The notes under the pieces are model-generated. The model did not search any database. It was not told where the DNA came from and saw only the letters and a list, made by a program, of their open reading frames with translations. 23,748 nt of DNA, from contig JANMDN010000049.1 of NCBI GenBank assembly GCA_031376285.1, positions 1 to 23,748 on the forward strand, read 5' to 3'. Shown here one piece after another: positions 7,667 to 14,859 of the stretch. The translations under genes and the position numbers were made by a program. Every line of letters starts with the position of its first letter. Positions within the stretch are counted from its first letter, which is position 1. This stretch comes from JANMDN01 sp031376285. GTDB lineage: Bacteria > Actinomycetota > Thermoleophilia > Miltoncostaeales > Miltoncostaeaceae.

Positions 7667-7713
7667 TGCGCCCCGTCTTGTCGCCAATACGTCTCTGTCA
7701 ACGTTAGCGGACC

Positions 7714-9342
7714 TCATGGGCGTGCATCCAGGCCGGGGGTTCTGGCAGGCCCGAGCCTCCACAGGCGTACTCCTGGCCTGAGTCCGTCCGGCACGTCGAG
7801 GGTTGGCGGGTTTCCGGCCGAGAGCTCGCGGTAGAAGCGTGCCTCGCGGGGATAGCGGTCGGCCGCGGCGAGGACTCGACGCTCGATGTCACGGCTCGTG
7901 ACAACCCATCGCACATCCCCGCGCCGAAGCTCACTGAGCGAACGGAGGGGGTCCGGCAGCCGGCCTGGCTGCGGCGTCGCGAGCGTGATGATGCGGTACC
8001 AACGCACGTTGGCGCCAGCCGCGGAGAGCTGGCGCCCTTCACGTTCGGCAAGGAGTGGGAGTCCGAGAGGATCGGTCACGATGGTGGTGCCGGTCGGGAT
8101 GAGGGCCGTAAGCGCCTGGGCGCCCGCGGTGCGGTGGTCCGGGAGCCGGTAGTCCCGAAGAAGATCCAGCGATCCGAGGGCCGCGGGTGCCGCCATCGCG
8201 AGCGCCGCCGCCGTTAGGGCCACGCGCCGGCCCCTGTGGAGCCGTTCGGCGCCACGGGCGACCATCCATCCGGCAACGGCGAGGAGGACGGGGATCGCGG
8301 GCAGGAGGTACCGGTCGAAATGGGCGTTCCAAAGCGAGACATAGGCCAGATACCCGACCGCGAAGCCGGCAAGGAGGCGCTCAATCATCCCGCCGCGGAG
8401 CAGCGCGATCGCGACCGCCAGGATCGACGCGACGGCAAGCCCTCCCCCGAGCGCGTTCCAGAGCACCGGGTGGAGGTTCTCGCGCCAGCCCGGTCCAGTG
8501 TGCTCGAAGCCGAGCCAACCGTCAGCGACGATCCGGTTCTGGTCGACGAAGTCCGAAAGGAAGGCGCCGGGCGTGAGCACCGCAAACGGGGTGCCGACGA
8601 GGAACGCCCCAACCGTCCGGCCGACGACGGCTCCCACTCGTCGGAGGCGCTCACGACGGCGTGTCATCTCGGAAGGGGCGATCCAGTAGGTCAGCGCCGC
8701 GAGCGGGACGATCGCGGCGCCAGCGTTGTACTTCGCCGATGTCGCTAGGCCGATCAGCAGGGCGGCGCGCCGGACTGGGCGGAGGTCATGTCGACGTGCG
8801 GCCTCGACCATCTGCCAGAGGCCGAAGGTCAGGAGCGCCGTCATTGCCATGTCGGTCACCGCGAGGTGGCTGTAGTGCACGGCAATCGGCGAAACCGCGG
8901 CCCCCCCTGCGGCGACGGCTCCTGCTACCTGGCCGGCCAGTGATCTCCCGAGGAGCCAGACGGCGACGACAAACGCGAGCCCGAAGGCCACCGAGAGGAG
9001 ACGACCCGCCAGCACGTAGGCCGTCGCGTCGTGGGCATAGGCCGCGGTGCTCGCAAAGGCAGTCCCATCTGGCCAGCCCACAAATGGACGCGCAACCAAC
9101 AACGCGCCAGCCGTCAGGTAGAGGTAGAGGCTCGGGTAAAGGAACCAGCCTGGGTTCGGGGTCCGGTCGGCGATCATTGCGATCGACTTCGACGCGACGG
9201 TGTTCTCGTCGGGAGAGAGGCCGAGGCCCGGAAGCCCGGCTTTGATCGAGGACAAGCGAAGCCCGGCGGCCATGACAAGCAGCGCGCCAAGCAGCCAGCG
9301 CTCGCGGCGCGGAAGGGCGCGCCATGCCCGTCGGGGGCTCAC
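7714..9342 (-). CDS. GT39/ArnT-like membrane glycosyltransferase (542 aa)
   Basis: Polytopic GT-C fold glycosyltransferase of the dolichyl/polyprenyl-phosphate-mannose type, which moves sugar from a lipid carrier to an acceptor outside the membrane. After the first helix (about 15-33) comes the acidic loop motif SPDENT, with D45-E46 as the likely catalytic or metal pair. The NPGWFLYPSLYLY segment resembles the PxYP region of the family. About ten more hydrophobic segments follow, then a soluble C-terminal part from about 420. Donor and acceptor are unknown. The start is GTG 9342, six nt after a TAGATT hexamer on the minus strand, which suits a leaderless message. It heads the minus-strand run that ends at 2590. 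Confidence 0.8.
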   Translation of the reverse strand: MSPRRAWRALPRRERWLLGALLVMAAGLRLSSIKAGLPGLGLSPDENTVASKSIAMIADRTPNPGWFLYPSLYLYLTAGALLVARPFVGWPDGTAFASTAAYAHDATAYVLAGRLLSVAFGLAFVVAVWLLGRSLAGQVAGAVAAGGAAVSPIAVHYSHLAVTDMAMTALLTFGLWQMVEAARRHDLRPVRRAALLIGLATSAKYNAGAAIVPLAALTYWIAPSEMTRRRERLRRVGAVVGRTVGAFLVGTPFAVLTPGAFLSDFVDQNRIVADGWLGFEHTGPGWRENLHPVLWNALGGGLAVASILAVAIALLRGGMIERLLAGFAVGYLAYVSLWNAHFDRYLLPAIPVLLAVAGWMVARGAERLHRGRRVALTAAALAMAAPAALGSLDLLRDYRLPDHRTAGAQALTALIPTGTTIVTDPLGLPLLAEREGRQLSAAGANVRWYRIITLATPQPGRLPDPLRSLSELRRGDVRWVVTSRDIERRVLAAADRYPREARFYRELSAGNPPTLDVPDGLRPGVRLWRLGPARTPGLDARP

Positions 9343-9348
9343 CCCGGA

Positions 9349-9354
9349 AATCTA
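9349..9354 (-). promoter_or_regulatory. Leaderless-type -10 element of the GT39 gene
   Basis: TAGATT on the minus strand is separated by 6 nt from GTG 9342. No Shine-Dalgarno sequence precedes that start and no -35 box is recognisable. Confidence 0.45.
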
Positions 9355-9358
9355 AAGG

Positions 9359-9377
9359 GCCCGAGTCAAGCCCGGGC
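9359..9377 (-). terminator. Weak terminator-like hairpin after the receiver gene
   Basis: GCCCG and CGGGC form a 5-bp stem with a 9-nt loop. On the minus strand it is followed by CCTTTAGATTT, which is somewhat T-rich. It lies between the receiver gene stop (9387) and the GT39 start. The T-rich part is also the proposed GT39 -10 element. Confidence 0.3.
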
Positions 9378-9386
9378 GGTTGTGAC

Positions 9387-9782
9387 CTATCCCGCCTGCG
9401 GCTGTGGGGCTCCGACCGGTGTCGGCTCGCGGTGGCGCTTGATGGCGGCGACGATCTCGTCGGCGGGGACGCCTTTAAGGACATGGCCGGTGTTGTCCAG
9501 GTGCTCAAGGTCGGACTCCGCGAGGGAGTCGAGGACCGAGAGGAGTACCACGCCGACGCGGCGGTGTCGACGCTTCAGCATGATCGTTGTCTCGATGCCG
9601 CCACGCCCGGGCAGCCCGACATCCATCACGACGACGTCGGCGTCGAGACGCTCGGTCAGGTCGAGGGTCTCGAGCGTGCTCGAGGCTTCACCGACAACGG
9701 TGAACTCGGCGTCGCGCTCCAGAATTCTGCGAAGCGCGCTGCGAAACTGCTGGTGTCCGTCGGCGATGAGAACGCGGGTCAT
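9387..9782 (-). CDS. Receiver-only response regulator, acidic pair altered (131 aa)
   Basis: A stand-alone receiver domain with no output domain. Phosphoacceptor D54 (VVVMDVGLPG), the switch Ser82 and Lys103 are present. The usual Asp-Asp pair after strand 1 reads ADGH, with D8 kept and the second Asp replaced by Gly9, which should weaken Mg2+ binding. A Pro-rich tail of about 12 residues follows the last helix. ATG 9782 is preceded at 10 nt by GGAGG; the open frame extends far upstream but shows no receiver similarity before this ATG. It is divergent from the histidine kinase at 9920 across a 137-bp gap holding two inverted repeats. It may act as a phosphate sink or protein-interaction switch; this is inference. 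Confidence 0.85.
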   Translation of the reverse strand: MTRVLIADGHQQFRSALRRILERDAEFTVVGEASSTLETLDLTERLDADVVVMDVGLPGRGGIETTIMLKRRHRRVGVVLLSVLDSLAESDLEHLDNTGHVLKGVPADEIVAAIKRHREPTPVGAPQPQAG

Positions 9783-9792
9783 TGTGGCAAGT

Positions 9793-9797
9793 CCTCC
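9793..9797 (-). promoter_or_regulatory. Ribosome binding site deciding the receiver start
   Basis: GGAGG on the minus strand lies 10 nt before ATG 9782. It fixes the start at this codon rather than in the long upstream open frame. Confidence 0.6.
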
Positions 9798-9809
9798 GTG
9801 AGCGTTGCG

Positions 9810-9824
9810 ACCTGCTTGGCAGGT
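9810..9824. promoter_or_regulatory. Inverted repeat ACCTGC-TTG-GCAGGT
   Basis: A perfect 6-bp inverted repeat with a 3-nt spacer, located in the leader of the receiver gene 28 nt upstream of its start. It could be an operator or an mRNA hairpin just upstream of the GGAGG site. Confidence 0.4.
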
Positions 9825-9858
9825 GAATGTCACCATAGGCCGAGGGATCAAGACGGGG

Positions 9859-9876
9859 ACTACCCTCCCTGGTAGT
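9859..9876. promoter_or_regulatory. Inverted repeat ACTACC-N6-GGTAGT, candidate operator
   Basis: A perfect 6-6-6 dyad in the middle of the 137-bp gap between the divergent receiver and kinase genes. Its half-site size and spacing would suit a dimeric NarL/LuxR-type regulator, and the TACC/GGTA core recalls NarL-type half-sites. I infer a regulatory role only from symmetry and position. Confidence 0.45.
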
Positions 9877-9919
9877 TTCGACCTCGTCGTCGTATAGGTC
9901 GCGGCACTGGACGTCCGTC

Positions 9920-11173
9920 TTGGCGCAAAACACCGTAGATCCCACCAGAGACTCAAACCACGACCCCGCGGGGGTCGCGGCGCTGCTTGCCGTCACAGGG
10001 ATCGACCGCGGGCCGAGCCATGGTTGGGGGCGACTTCACGAGCTCGTTCGGGCCATCGTGGATTCGGTCGGTGGGCGCGCGGGCGCGGTGCAGGTCGTCG
10101 ACGACCGGATCGCGCGGTTTGCCCTTGCCGCGGCGGTGAACCTCCAGTCGGCGGCCGCCGAGCTGCACAACGCTCCGCTGCTCGATGGGATCGCCGGACG
10201 CGTGCTGGAGGAGGACTTGGAGATCGTCCTGCTCGACGAGGACCCGGTGGGCATGCTGCCCCCGAGCCTCGTCGAGGCCGGGATGCGCCACGCGATCGGA
10301 CTGCCGGTTCACGGTCGCCATCGCGTGATCGGTGCGATCTGGGTCGCGAGTCCGGAGCCCCTGGCCTCCGACCATCTCCGCCGACATGCCGCGCGCGTCG
10401 GCGCGGAGCGGCTCGGCTGGGCGCTTGAGGAGTCCCGGCTCTACGAAACGCTCGAGCGGGCGATGGGCCAGATCCTGGAGGCCGATGAGCGCATGCTCGG
10501 TCGGATCGGCCTGGACATCCACGATGGCCCTACGCAGCTCCTCTCGGTCGCGCTCCTCGAAGTGCAGCTCCTGGACGTCGACCTCGACGACGAGGTTTCG
10601 CGTGGTGCGGCCCTCCCAGCCAAACTCAAACCGGCCCTCGCGCGGATCTACGAGACGCTCGGCGGCGCCGTGCACGAGATGCGCGAGCTGATCGGCCAGC
10701 TCCGTCCGGCCCAGTTCGAGAACCGCGCTCTGCCCGACATCCTCGCCGATGCCGTGCACGCATTCGAGGCGCGCACCGGTGGTCATGTCGACTACCGGAT
10801 CGTGGGAGAGTTCCCCGAGAACGCCGTTTCGATCTCCCAGCGGATCACGTTCTATCGGACCCTTCAGGAGGCGCTAACCAACGCCACCCGGCATGGCGGG
10901 GCGCGTGAGGCGACGGTCCTCCTCGACGGTGACGAGGACGGGACGACGATGGAGGTCATCGACAACGGCAGCGGATTCGACGTCGCCGACGTTCGCCGGG
11001 CACGCACGGGAGCGCCGGACGCGCGGTTTGGCATTTTTGGAATGCGCGACCGGGCGGAACTGCTCGGGGGCACCTGCGACATCCAAAGCACCGTCGGTGC
11101 GGGGACGCGAGTGATCGTGTTTCTCCCGCGCTGGAGAGGTGAGCAGGGCACCGCCGGCCCGGGGCTCGCGTGA
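9920..11173 (+). CDS. GAF-domain sensor histidine kinase, HisKA_3/NarX type (417 aa)
   Basis: Cytoplasmic two-component sensor with no membrane segment. A GAF-like sensory domain occupies about 38-165. A short coiled-coil linker follows, then the HisKA_3 dimerisation domain with phospho-acceptor H201 (LDIHDGPTQ). The ATPase domain has the N-box EALTNATRHGG (N321), G1 box DNGSGF (349-354) and G2 box GIFGMRDRAELLGG (371-384). This class phosphorylates NarL-type regulators. The start is a TTG at 9920 without a good Shine-Dalgarno sequence, so the exact N-terminus is uncertain. The stop overlaps the GTG of trpF in GTGA, making the kinase the first gene of a kinase-trpF-trpB-trpA unit. That coupling is unusual. 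Confidence 0.9.
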   Translation: MAQNTVDPTRDSNHDPAGVAALLAVTGIDRGPSHGWGRLHELVRAIVDSVGGRAGAVQVVDDRIARFALAAAVNLQSAAAELHNAPLLDGIAGRVLEEDLEIVLLDEDPVGMLPPSLVEAGMRHAIGLPVHGRHRVIGAIWVASPEPLASDHLRRHAARVGAERLGWALEESRLYETLERAMGQILEADERMLGRIGLDIHDGPTQLLSVALLEVQLLDVDLDDEVSRGAALPAKLKPALARIYETLGGAVHEMRELIGQLRPAQFENRALPDILADAVHAFEARTGGHVDYRIVGEFPENAVSISQRITFYRTLQEALTNATRHGGAREATVLLDGDEDGTTMEVIDNGSGFDVADVRRARTGAPDARFGIFGMRDRAELLGGTCDIQSTVGAGTRVIVFLPRWRGEQGTAGPGLA

Positions 11174-11826
11174 CGCTCGGGAACCTGGGCGACGGTCGCC
11201 CGCGCGTCAAAATCTGTGGCCTCACGAACGCCGCCGACGCCCGCGCCTGCGTCGATCTTGGGGCGGACGCCGTCGGGGTCGTGCTCGCGCCAGGCGGACC
11301 CCGGTCGGTCGAGCCCGAGCAGGCGGCCGGGATACTGGACGGCCTGGCGGACGCCGTCGCCCGAGTTGGCGTATTCGTGTCGCCAAGCGACGAGGAGCTT
11401 TGCCACGCGGTGGCCGTGTGCGGCCTGACCCACGTCCAAGTCCACGGTGGAGTTGACGGCGAGCGCGTCGCGGCTCTGACGGGTGTGCCGGTCATCGAGG
11501 CATTCGCGGTCGCGGGCGCGGCGGATGTCGCGCGCGCCGCGGCGAGCCAGGCGTCGCTCGTTCTCCTTGACGCGTCGGTGCCTGGCCGGCATGGTGGGAC
11601 GGGCCAACGGTTCGACTGGGGTCTCCTCGAGGAACACCCGGTGGGGCGGCCGTTTGGGCTGGCAGGGGGGCTGCGCCCCGACGTGGTCCGCGAGGCAGTT
11701 CGCCGGCTCGCTCCGGCGCTCCTCGATGTATCGAGCGGGGTCGAAGCGACCCCTGGGCGGAAGGATCTCGGCTTGGTTGAAGCCTTCATCGACGCGGCCT
11801 GGCTCGCCACGGTGACGGCGTCGTGA
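11170..11826 (+). CDS. trpF: Phosphoribosylanthranilate isomerase TrpF (218 aa)
   Basis: TIM-barrel enzyme that converts phosphoribosylanthranilate to CdRP in tryptophan synthesis. The KICGLT motif carries the catalytic base C16, and LLDASVPGRHGGTG carries the catalytic acid D134. LAGGLRPDVV and DVSSGVE...PGRKD form the phosphate-binding end. The length is normal. The GTG at 11170 overlaps the kinase stop, and the stop overlaps the trpB GTG, both as GTGA. trpE, trpG, trpD and trpC are not in this window, so the pathway is split. Confidence 0.92.
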   Translation: MTLGNLGDGRPRVKICGLTNAADARACVDLGADAVGVVLAPGGPRSVEPEQAAGILDGLADAVARVGVFVSPSDEELCHAVAVCGLTHVQVHGGVDGERVAALTGVPVIEAFAVAGAADVARAAASQASLVLLDASVPGRHGGTGQRFDWGLLEEHPVGRPFGLAGGLRPDVVREAVRRLAPALLDVSSGVEATPGRKDLGLVEAFIDAAWLATVTAS

Positions 11827-13007
11827 CAAGCGTCGCGACCCGGTTTGGTGAGTACGGTGGCCGTTTCGTTCCGGAGACGGTGATTCCAGCGCTTGACGAG
11901 TTGACCGAGACCTACATCCGGTTTCGCGACGACGTGGACTTTGTCGCCGAGCTCGGTGGGCTCCTTGCAAACTATGTCGGTCGGCCGACGCCGCTCTACC
12001 GGGCTCACGGCATCGAGCGCCTAAGCGGCGCGCCAACGGTCTACTTCAAGCGCGAGGACCTGTGCCACACGGGCGCGCACAAGATCAACAACGCCCTCGG
12101 CCAGGTGCTGCTCGCACGCCGGATGGGGAAGGCCCGAATTATCGCCGAGACGGGTGCCGGCCAGCATGGCGTTGCGACGGCGACGGCCTCCGCGCTCCTC
12201 GGCCTCGGATGCCAGATCTACATGGGGCGCACCGACATGGTCCGCCAGCGCCTCAACGTCATCCGGATGCAGATGCTTGGGGCCGAGGTCATTCCCGTCG
12301 ATAGCGGCAGCGCGACCCTCAAGGACGCAACGAGCGAAGCGATTCGCGACTGGGTGACAAACGTCGAGTCGACGCACTACGTGATCGGGTCAGCCGTGGG
12401 GCCGGCACCGTACCCCGACATGGTGGCTGACTTTCAGTCGATCATCGGGGTCGAGTCGCGCGAGCAGATACTCGCCGAGTGTGGTCGCCTGCCGGGCACG
12501 GTGGTGGCCTGCGTCGGAGGGGGCTCGAATGCCATCGGAATCTTCCGCGGCTTCATGACCGACCGCGAGGTCGACCTCCTCGGTGTCGAGGCGGCGGGCG
12601 ACGGCCTCGACTCCGGACGTCACGGCGCGCCGCTTTCTCGTGGCATCCCCGGTGTGCTACACGGTTCGTTCTCGTATCTGCTCCAAGACCCCGATGGGCA
12701 GGTCCAGGAGGCGCATTCGATCTCGGCCGGCCTCGACTATCCCGGTGTGGGGCCCGAGCACAGTCATCTTCGCGACACGGGTCGGGTTCGCTACGAGAGC
12801 GTCACCGACGTCGAGGCGCTCGACGCGTTCCTCGCGTGCTCACGGGCTGAAGGGATCATCCCCGCGCTTGAGAGCGCACATGCGATTGCCCTGGTTATCC
12901 GCGAGGGCGCGGCGTTTGGGGCCAAGGGCCCCATCCTTGTCTGCCTCTCCGGTCGGGGCGACAAGGACGTCGACCAGGCGGCGGCGGCGCTCGGCATCAA
13001 TGCGTGA
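11823..13007 (+). CDS. trpB: Tryptophan synthase beta chain TrpB (394 aa)
   Basis: PLP enzyme that condenses indole with L-serine to tryptophan, working as an alpha2-beta2 complex with TrpA. The N-terminal FGEYGGRFVPET is typical of the standard TrpB1 type. The PLP lysine is K87 in HTGAHKINNALGQ. ETGAGQHG and the phosphate loop CVGGGSNAIG are intact, as is the C-terminal CLSGRGDKD. The length is normal. The start is GTG 11823 within a GTGA overlap with trpF. The end overlaps the proposed trpA ATG by 8 nt. Confidence 0.95.
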   Translation: MTSVATRFGEYGGRFVPETVIPALDELTETYIRFRDDVDFVAELGGLLANYVGRPTPLYRAHGIERLSGAPTVYFKREDLCHTGAHKINNALGQVLLARRMGKARIIAETGAGQHGVATATASALLGLGCQIYMGRTDMVRQRLNVIRMQMLGAEVIPVDSGSATLKDATSEAIRDWVTNVESTHYVIGSAVGPAPYPDMVADFQSIIGVESREQILAECGRLPGTVVACVGGGSNAIGIFRGFMTDREVDLLGVEAAGDGLDSGRHGAPLSRGIPGVLHGSFSYLLQDPDGQVQEAHSISAGLDYPGVGPEHSHLRDTGRVRYESVTDVEALDAFLACSRAEGIIPALESAHAIALVIREGAAFGAKGPILVCLSGRGDKDVDQAAAALGINA

Positions 13008-13797
13008 CGGCGGAGTGAGGTTGGAGGCGGCCTTCCGGGACGGCGGACGGCCGGTTTTCGTGCCGTACGTGATGGGCGGCTACCCGACCCTTGACGCCAG
13101 CCGTCGCCACGCCGCGATCCTCTCGCGACATGCCGGCGTCCTGGAACTCGGGGTCCCGTACTCGGATCCGCTCGCAGACGGGCCGACGATCCAAGCGGCT
13201 GGGCAGACGGCGCTGCGTGGCGGGACACGTCCCGAGCACGTCATCGAAATTGCCGAGGAGCTGCGCGGCGGGCCACCGATCGCGGTCATGACCTACTACA
13301 ACACGCTCCTGCGACCGGGTGTCGACGCGTTCATCGAACGTGCCTCTCGGGCTGGCGTGGCGGGGCTCATCATTCCCGACCTCCCCGTCGACGAGTCGGA
13401 CGGGCTTCGGCGAACCGCAGCGGACGCGGGTATTGCCCTCGTCGCCCTCGCGGCGCCCACGAGCACCGATGCGCGCCTGGCCGAGATCGGCGAGCGGGCG
13501 GCGGGCTTTGTCTACGCCGTGTCGGTGACCGGCGTGACCGGCGGCGACGTCAACATCGGAGACGCGCTGTCGGGCTTCATCGCTCGACTGCGTGCGGCGA
13601 TCGACGTGCCGATCGCCGTCGGCTTCGGCGTACGCACTCCAGAGCAGGCGGCGGCAATCGGACAGATCGCCGACGGGGCGGTTGTGGCGAGCCAGATCAT
13701 CCGCCTGATCGAGGACACGAGCCCGGACGAGATCGACGCGGTCATCGACGCCTACGGCGCAAGCATCGACGCGGCCCTTGCGGCGGTTGTTCGGTAG
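13000..13797 (+). CDS. trpA: Tryptophan synthase alpha chain TrpA (265 aa)
   Basis: TIM-barrel subunit that cleaves indole-3-glycerol phosphate and passes indole to TrpB. Catalytic residues are E49 (LELGVPYSD) and D60 (DPLADGPTIQ). The phosphate-binding segments VSVTGVTGG and GFGVRTPEQA are present. The start at ATG 13000 overlaps trpB by 8 nt. A GTG at 13015, with GGCGGA upstream, would remove five residues and is also plausible. A longer open frame reaching back to 12583 lies inside trpB and is rejected. A small GC hairpin (13801-13814) begins 3 nt after the stop. Confidence 0.93.
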   Translation: MRDGGVRLEAAFRDGGRPVFVPYVMGGYPTLDASRRHAAILSRHAGVLELGVPYSDPLADGPTIQAAGQTALRGGTRPEHVIEIAEELRGGPPIAVMTYYNTLLRPGVDAFIERASRAGVAGLIIPDLPVDESDGLRRTAADAGIALVALAAPTSTDARLAEIGERAAGFVYAVSVTGVTGGDVNIGDALSGFIARLRAAIDVPIAVGFGVRTPEQAAAIGQIADGAVVASQIIRLIEDTSPDEIDAVIDAYGASIDAALAAVVR

Positions 13798-13800
13798 GGG

Positions 13801-13814
13801 GCGTTCCGGGACGC
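13801..13814 (+). terminator. Short hairpin just after trpA
   Basis: GCGT and ACGC, with further C-G pairs inside, fold into a compact stem 3 nt after the trpA stop, followed by TTGACC. It is the only terminator-like structure directly after the trp unit, but there is no real T-run. Confidence 0.3.
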
Positions 13815-13996
13815 TTGACCGGGAAACGCGACAATGCCAGCGTCTTCGGCAATCAAGCCAACGACTGTGAGGCCGACGACTCGCTACGTTGTTGACACGG
13901 GCACCCTTCGGCCGCGGCTCAAGCGAACGCGGACGCCAGGGCCCACACGCGTTCGGTAGTGCCTTCGAACGCCGCCTGAGCAGGCGTTTCGTGAAG
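13815..13996. other. Intergenic region between trpA and tRNA-Asn
   Basis: About 180 bp without a supported gene. It holds a TTGACA hexamer (13892-13897) without a matching -10, a small hairpin CGCCT-GAGC-AGGCG (13973-13986) close to the tRNA 3' end, and a 41-codon open frame (13834-13959) with a poor ribosome site. I cannot assign any of these a function. Confidence 0.4.
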
Positions 13997-14068
<72 letters not shown>

Positions 14069-14122
14069 CCGTTCGTGAATGGCATTGTAGCCGACCCGTT
14101 CAGGGTCCGGCGGACGCTCGGG

Positions 14123-14839
14123 TCAGGTGCCCGCGACTGGCGGCCTCAGGCGATGCAGACGCACGATCGGGCCCGCATCGTCGACGTGCCCCGTGACCTT
14201 GCGCTCAGTCAGTTCGTAGGCCCAGCCGGCGTCGACCATGTGCTCGACGAACTCGCCCGCATACGCCCGACGCGGGTCGGCGATCAGCGCCTCGCCGTCG
14301 GGCGCCACCAGCCGCGGCACGATCTCGGTCAGGGCTCCGGCGTAGCGGAGCTCGTAGAGTATGTCGGCCCCGAGGACAAGGTCGAACCGTTCGCGCTCGG
14401 CAATCCAAGACGGGGGGTTTAGCCAATCGAGCTCGATGGTCTCGATGGGCGCCCGGAGGTTTCGACGGACGTTCTCGCGCAGCACGGCGAGGGCCGCCGG
14501 GTACCAATCCGTCGCGATGACCTTCGCACCGCGCGCCGCCGCCACGAGCGCGGGGAGTCCAAGCCCGCAGCCGAGCTCGATCACCCGGAGATCCTGGAGC
14601 GGTTGGAGCGCGATCTCATCGCCGAGCACACGCCCACTCGGCCACGGCTCTGCCCAGTAAGGAAGGCGCTCGTCCTGGTCGTACTCGCGCTGGTCGATCA
14701 GGGCCTCCGCTGAGCGAGGGCGAATCAGGTCGAACGTGAAGCCACCGACGGCGCAGGTCTCTTCAACCAGGTCGAGATCGGCGAGGATCCCGGCGTCCGG
14801 GTCTTGACCCGCCGGGGGCGCTATCCTCCCCGGGTTCAC
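14123..14839 (-). CDS. Class I SAM-dependent methyltransferase, METTL20/Methyltransf_16-like (238 aa)
   Basis: Rossmann-fold methyltransferase. The SAM-binding motif I is VIELGCGLGLPALVAAARGA, motif II has Asp in VIATDWYP, and an LDWLNPP segment plus VLGADILYE complete the core. The block LPYWAEPWPSG before motif I is typical of the group containing ETFB and EEF2 lysine methyltransferases and small-molecule N-methyltransferases. A protein lysine or similar substrate is therefore possible but unproven. The GTG at 14839 has no Shine-Dalgarno sequence and no TANNNT upstream, so the first 15-20 residues are uncertain. It is divergent from the polyampholyte gene with only 20 bp between the start codons. 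tRNA-Asn follows on the same strand. Confidence 0.8.
   Translation of the reverse strand: MNPGRIAPPAGQDPDAGILADLDLVEETCAVGGFTFDLIRPRSAEALIDQREYDQDERLPYWAEPWPSGRVLGDEIALQPLQDLRVIELGCGLGLPALVAAARGAKVIATDWYPAALAVLRENVRRNLRAPIETIELDWLNPPSWIAERERFDLVLGADILYELRYAGALTEIVPRLVAPDGEALIADPRRAYAGEFVEHMVDAGWAYELTERKVTGHVDDAGPIVRLHRLRPPVAGT
14822..14827 (+). promoter_or_regulatory. Candidate -10 for the polyampholyte gene
   Basis: TATCCT lies 32 nt before ATG 14860, giving a leader of about 26 nt that contains the AGGA ribosome site (14849-14852, 7-nt spacing). A TTGACC at 14804-14809 is only 12 nt away, too close for a normal -35. It falls inside the start of the divergent methyltransferase gene. Confidence 0.3.
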
Positions 14840-14859
14840 CGAGTCGAGAGGAACGTGAG

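Noticed and set aside
7696..7701. Perfect TTGACA on the minus strand upstream of the NarL-type regulator
   Set aside because: No -10-like hexamer 16-18 nt downstream. It may still be part of a promoter for another sigma factor, but I cannot support that.
10864..12036. 390-codon minus-strand frame opposite the kinase, trpF and the start of trpB
   Set aside because: Shadow frame, Arg/Pro/Ser-rich with no motif, fully covered by well-supported plus-strand genes.
12583..12999. N-terminal extension of the trpA frame into trpB
   Set aside because: Low-complexity Arg/Ser sequence without TrpA similarity; TrpA begins at 13000 or 13015.
13892..13897. TTGACA hexamer in the trpA to tRNA-Asn gap
   Set aside because: No matching -10 at the right distance and no gene downstream on that strand.
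13834..13959. 41-codon open frame (MPASSAIKP...) in the gap between trpA and tRNA-Asn
   Set aside because: No convincing ribosome site, very basic Thr/Arg/Pro-rich composition typical of chance frames in high-GC DNA, and no recognisable motif.
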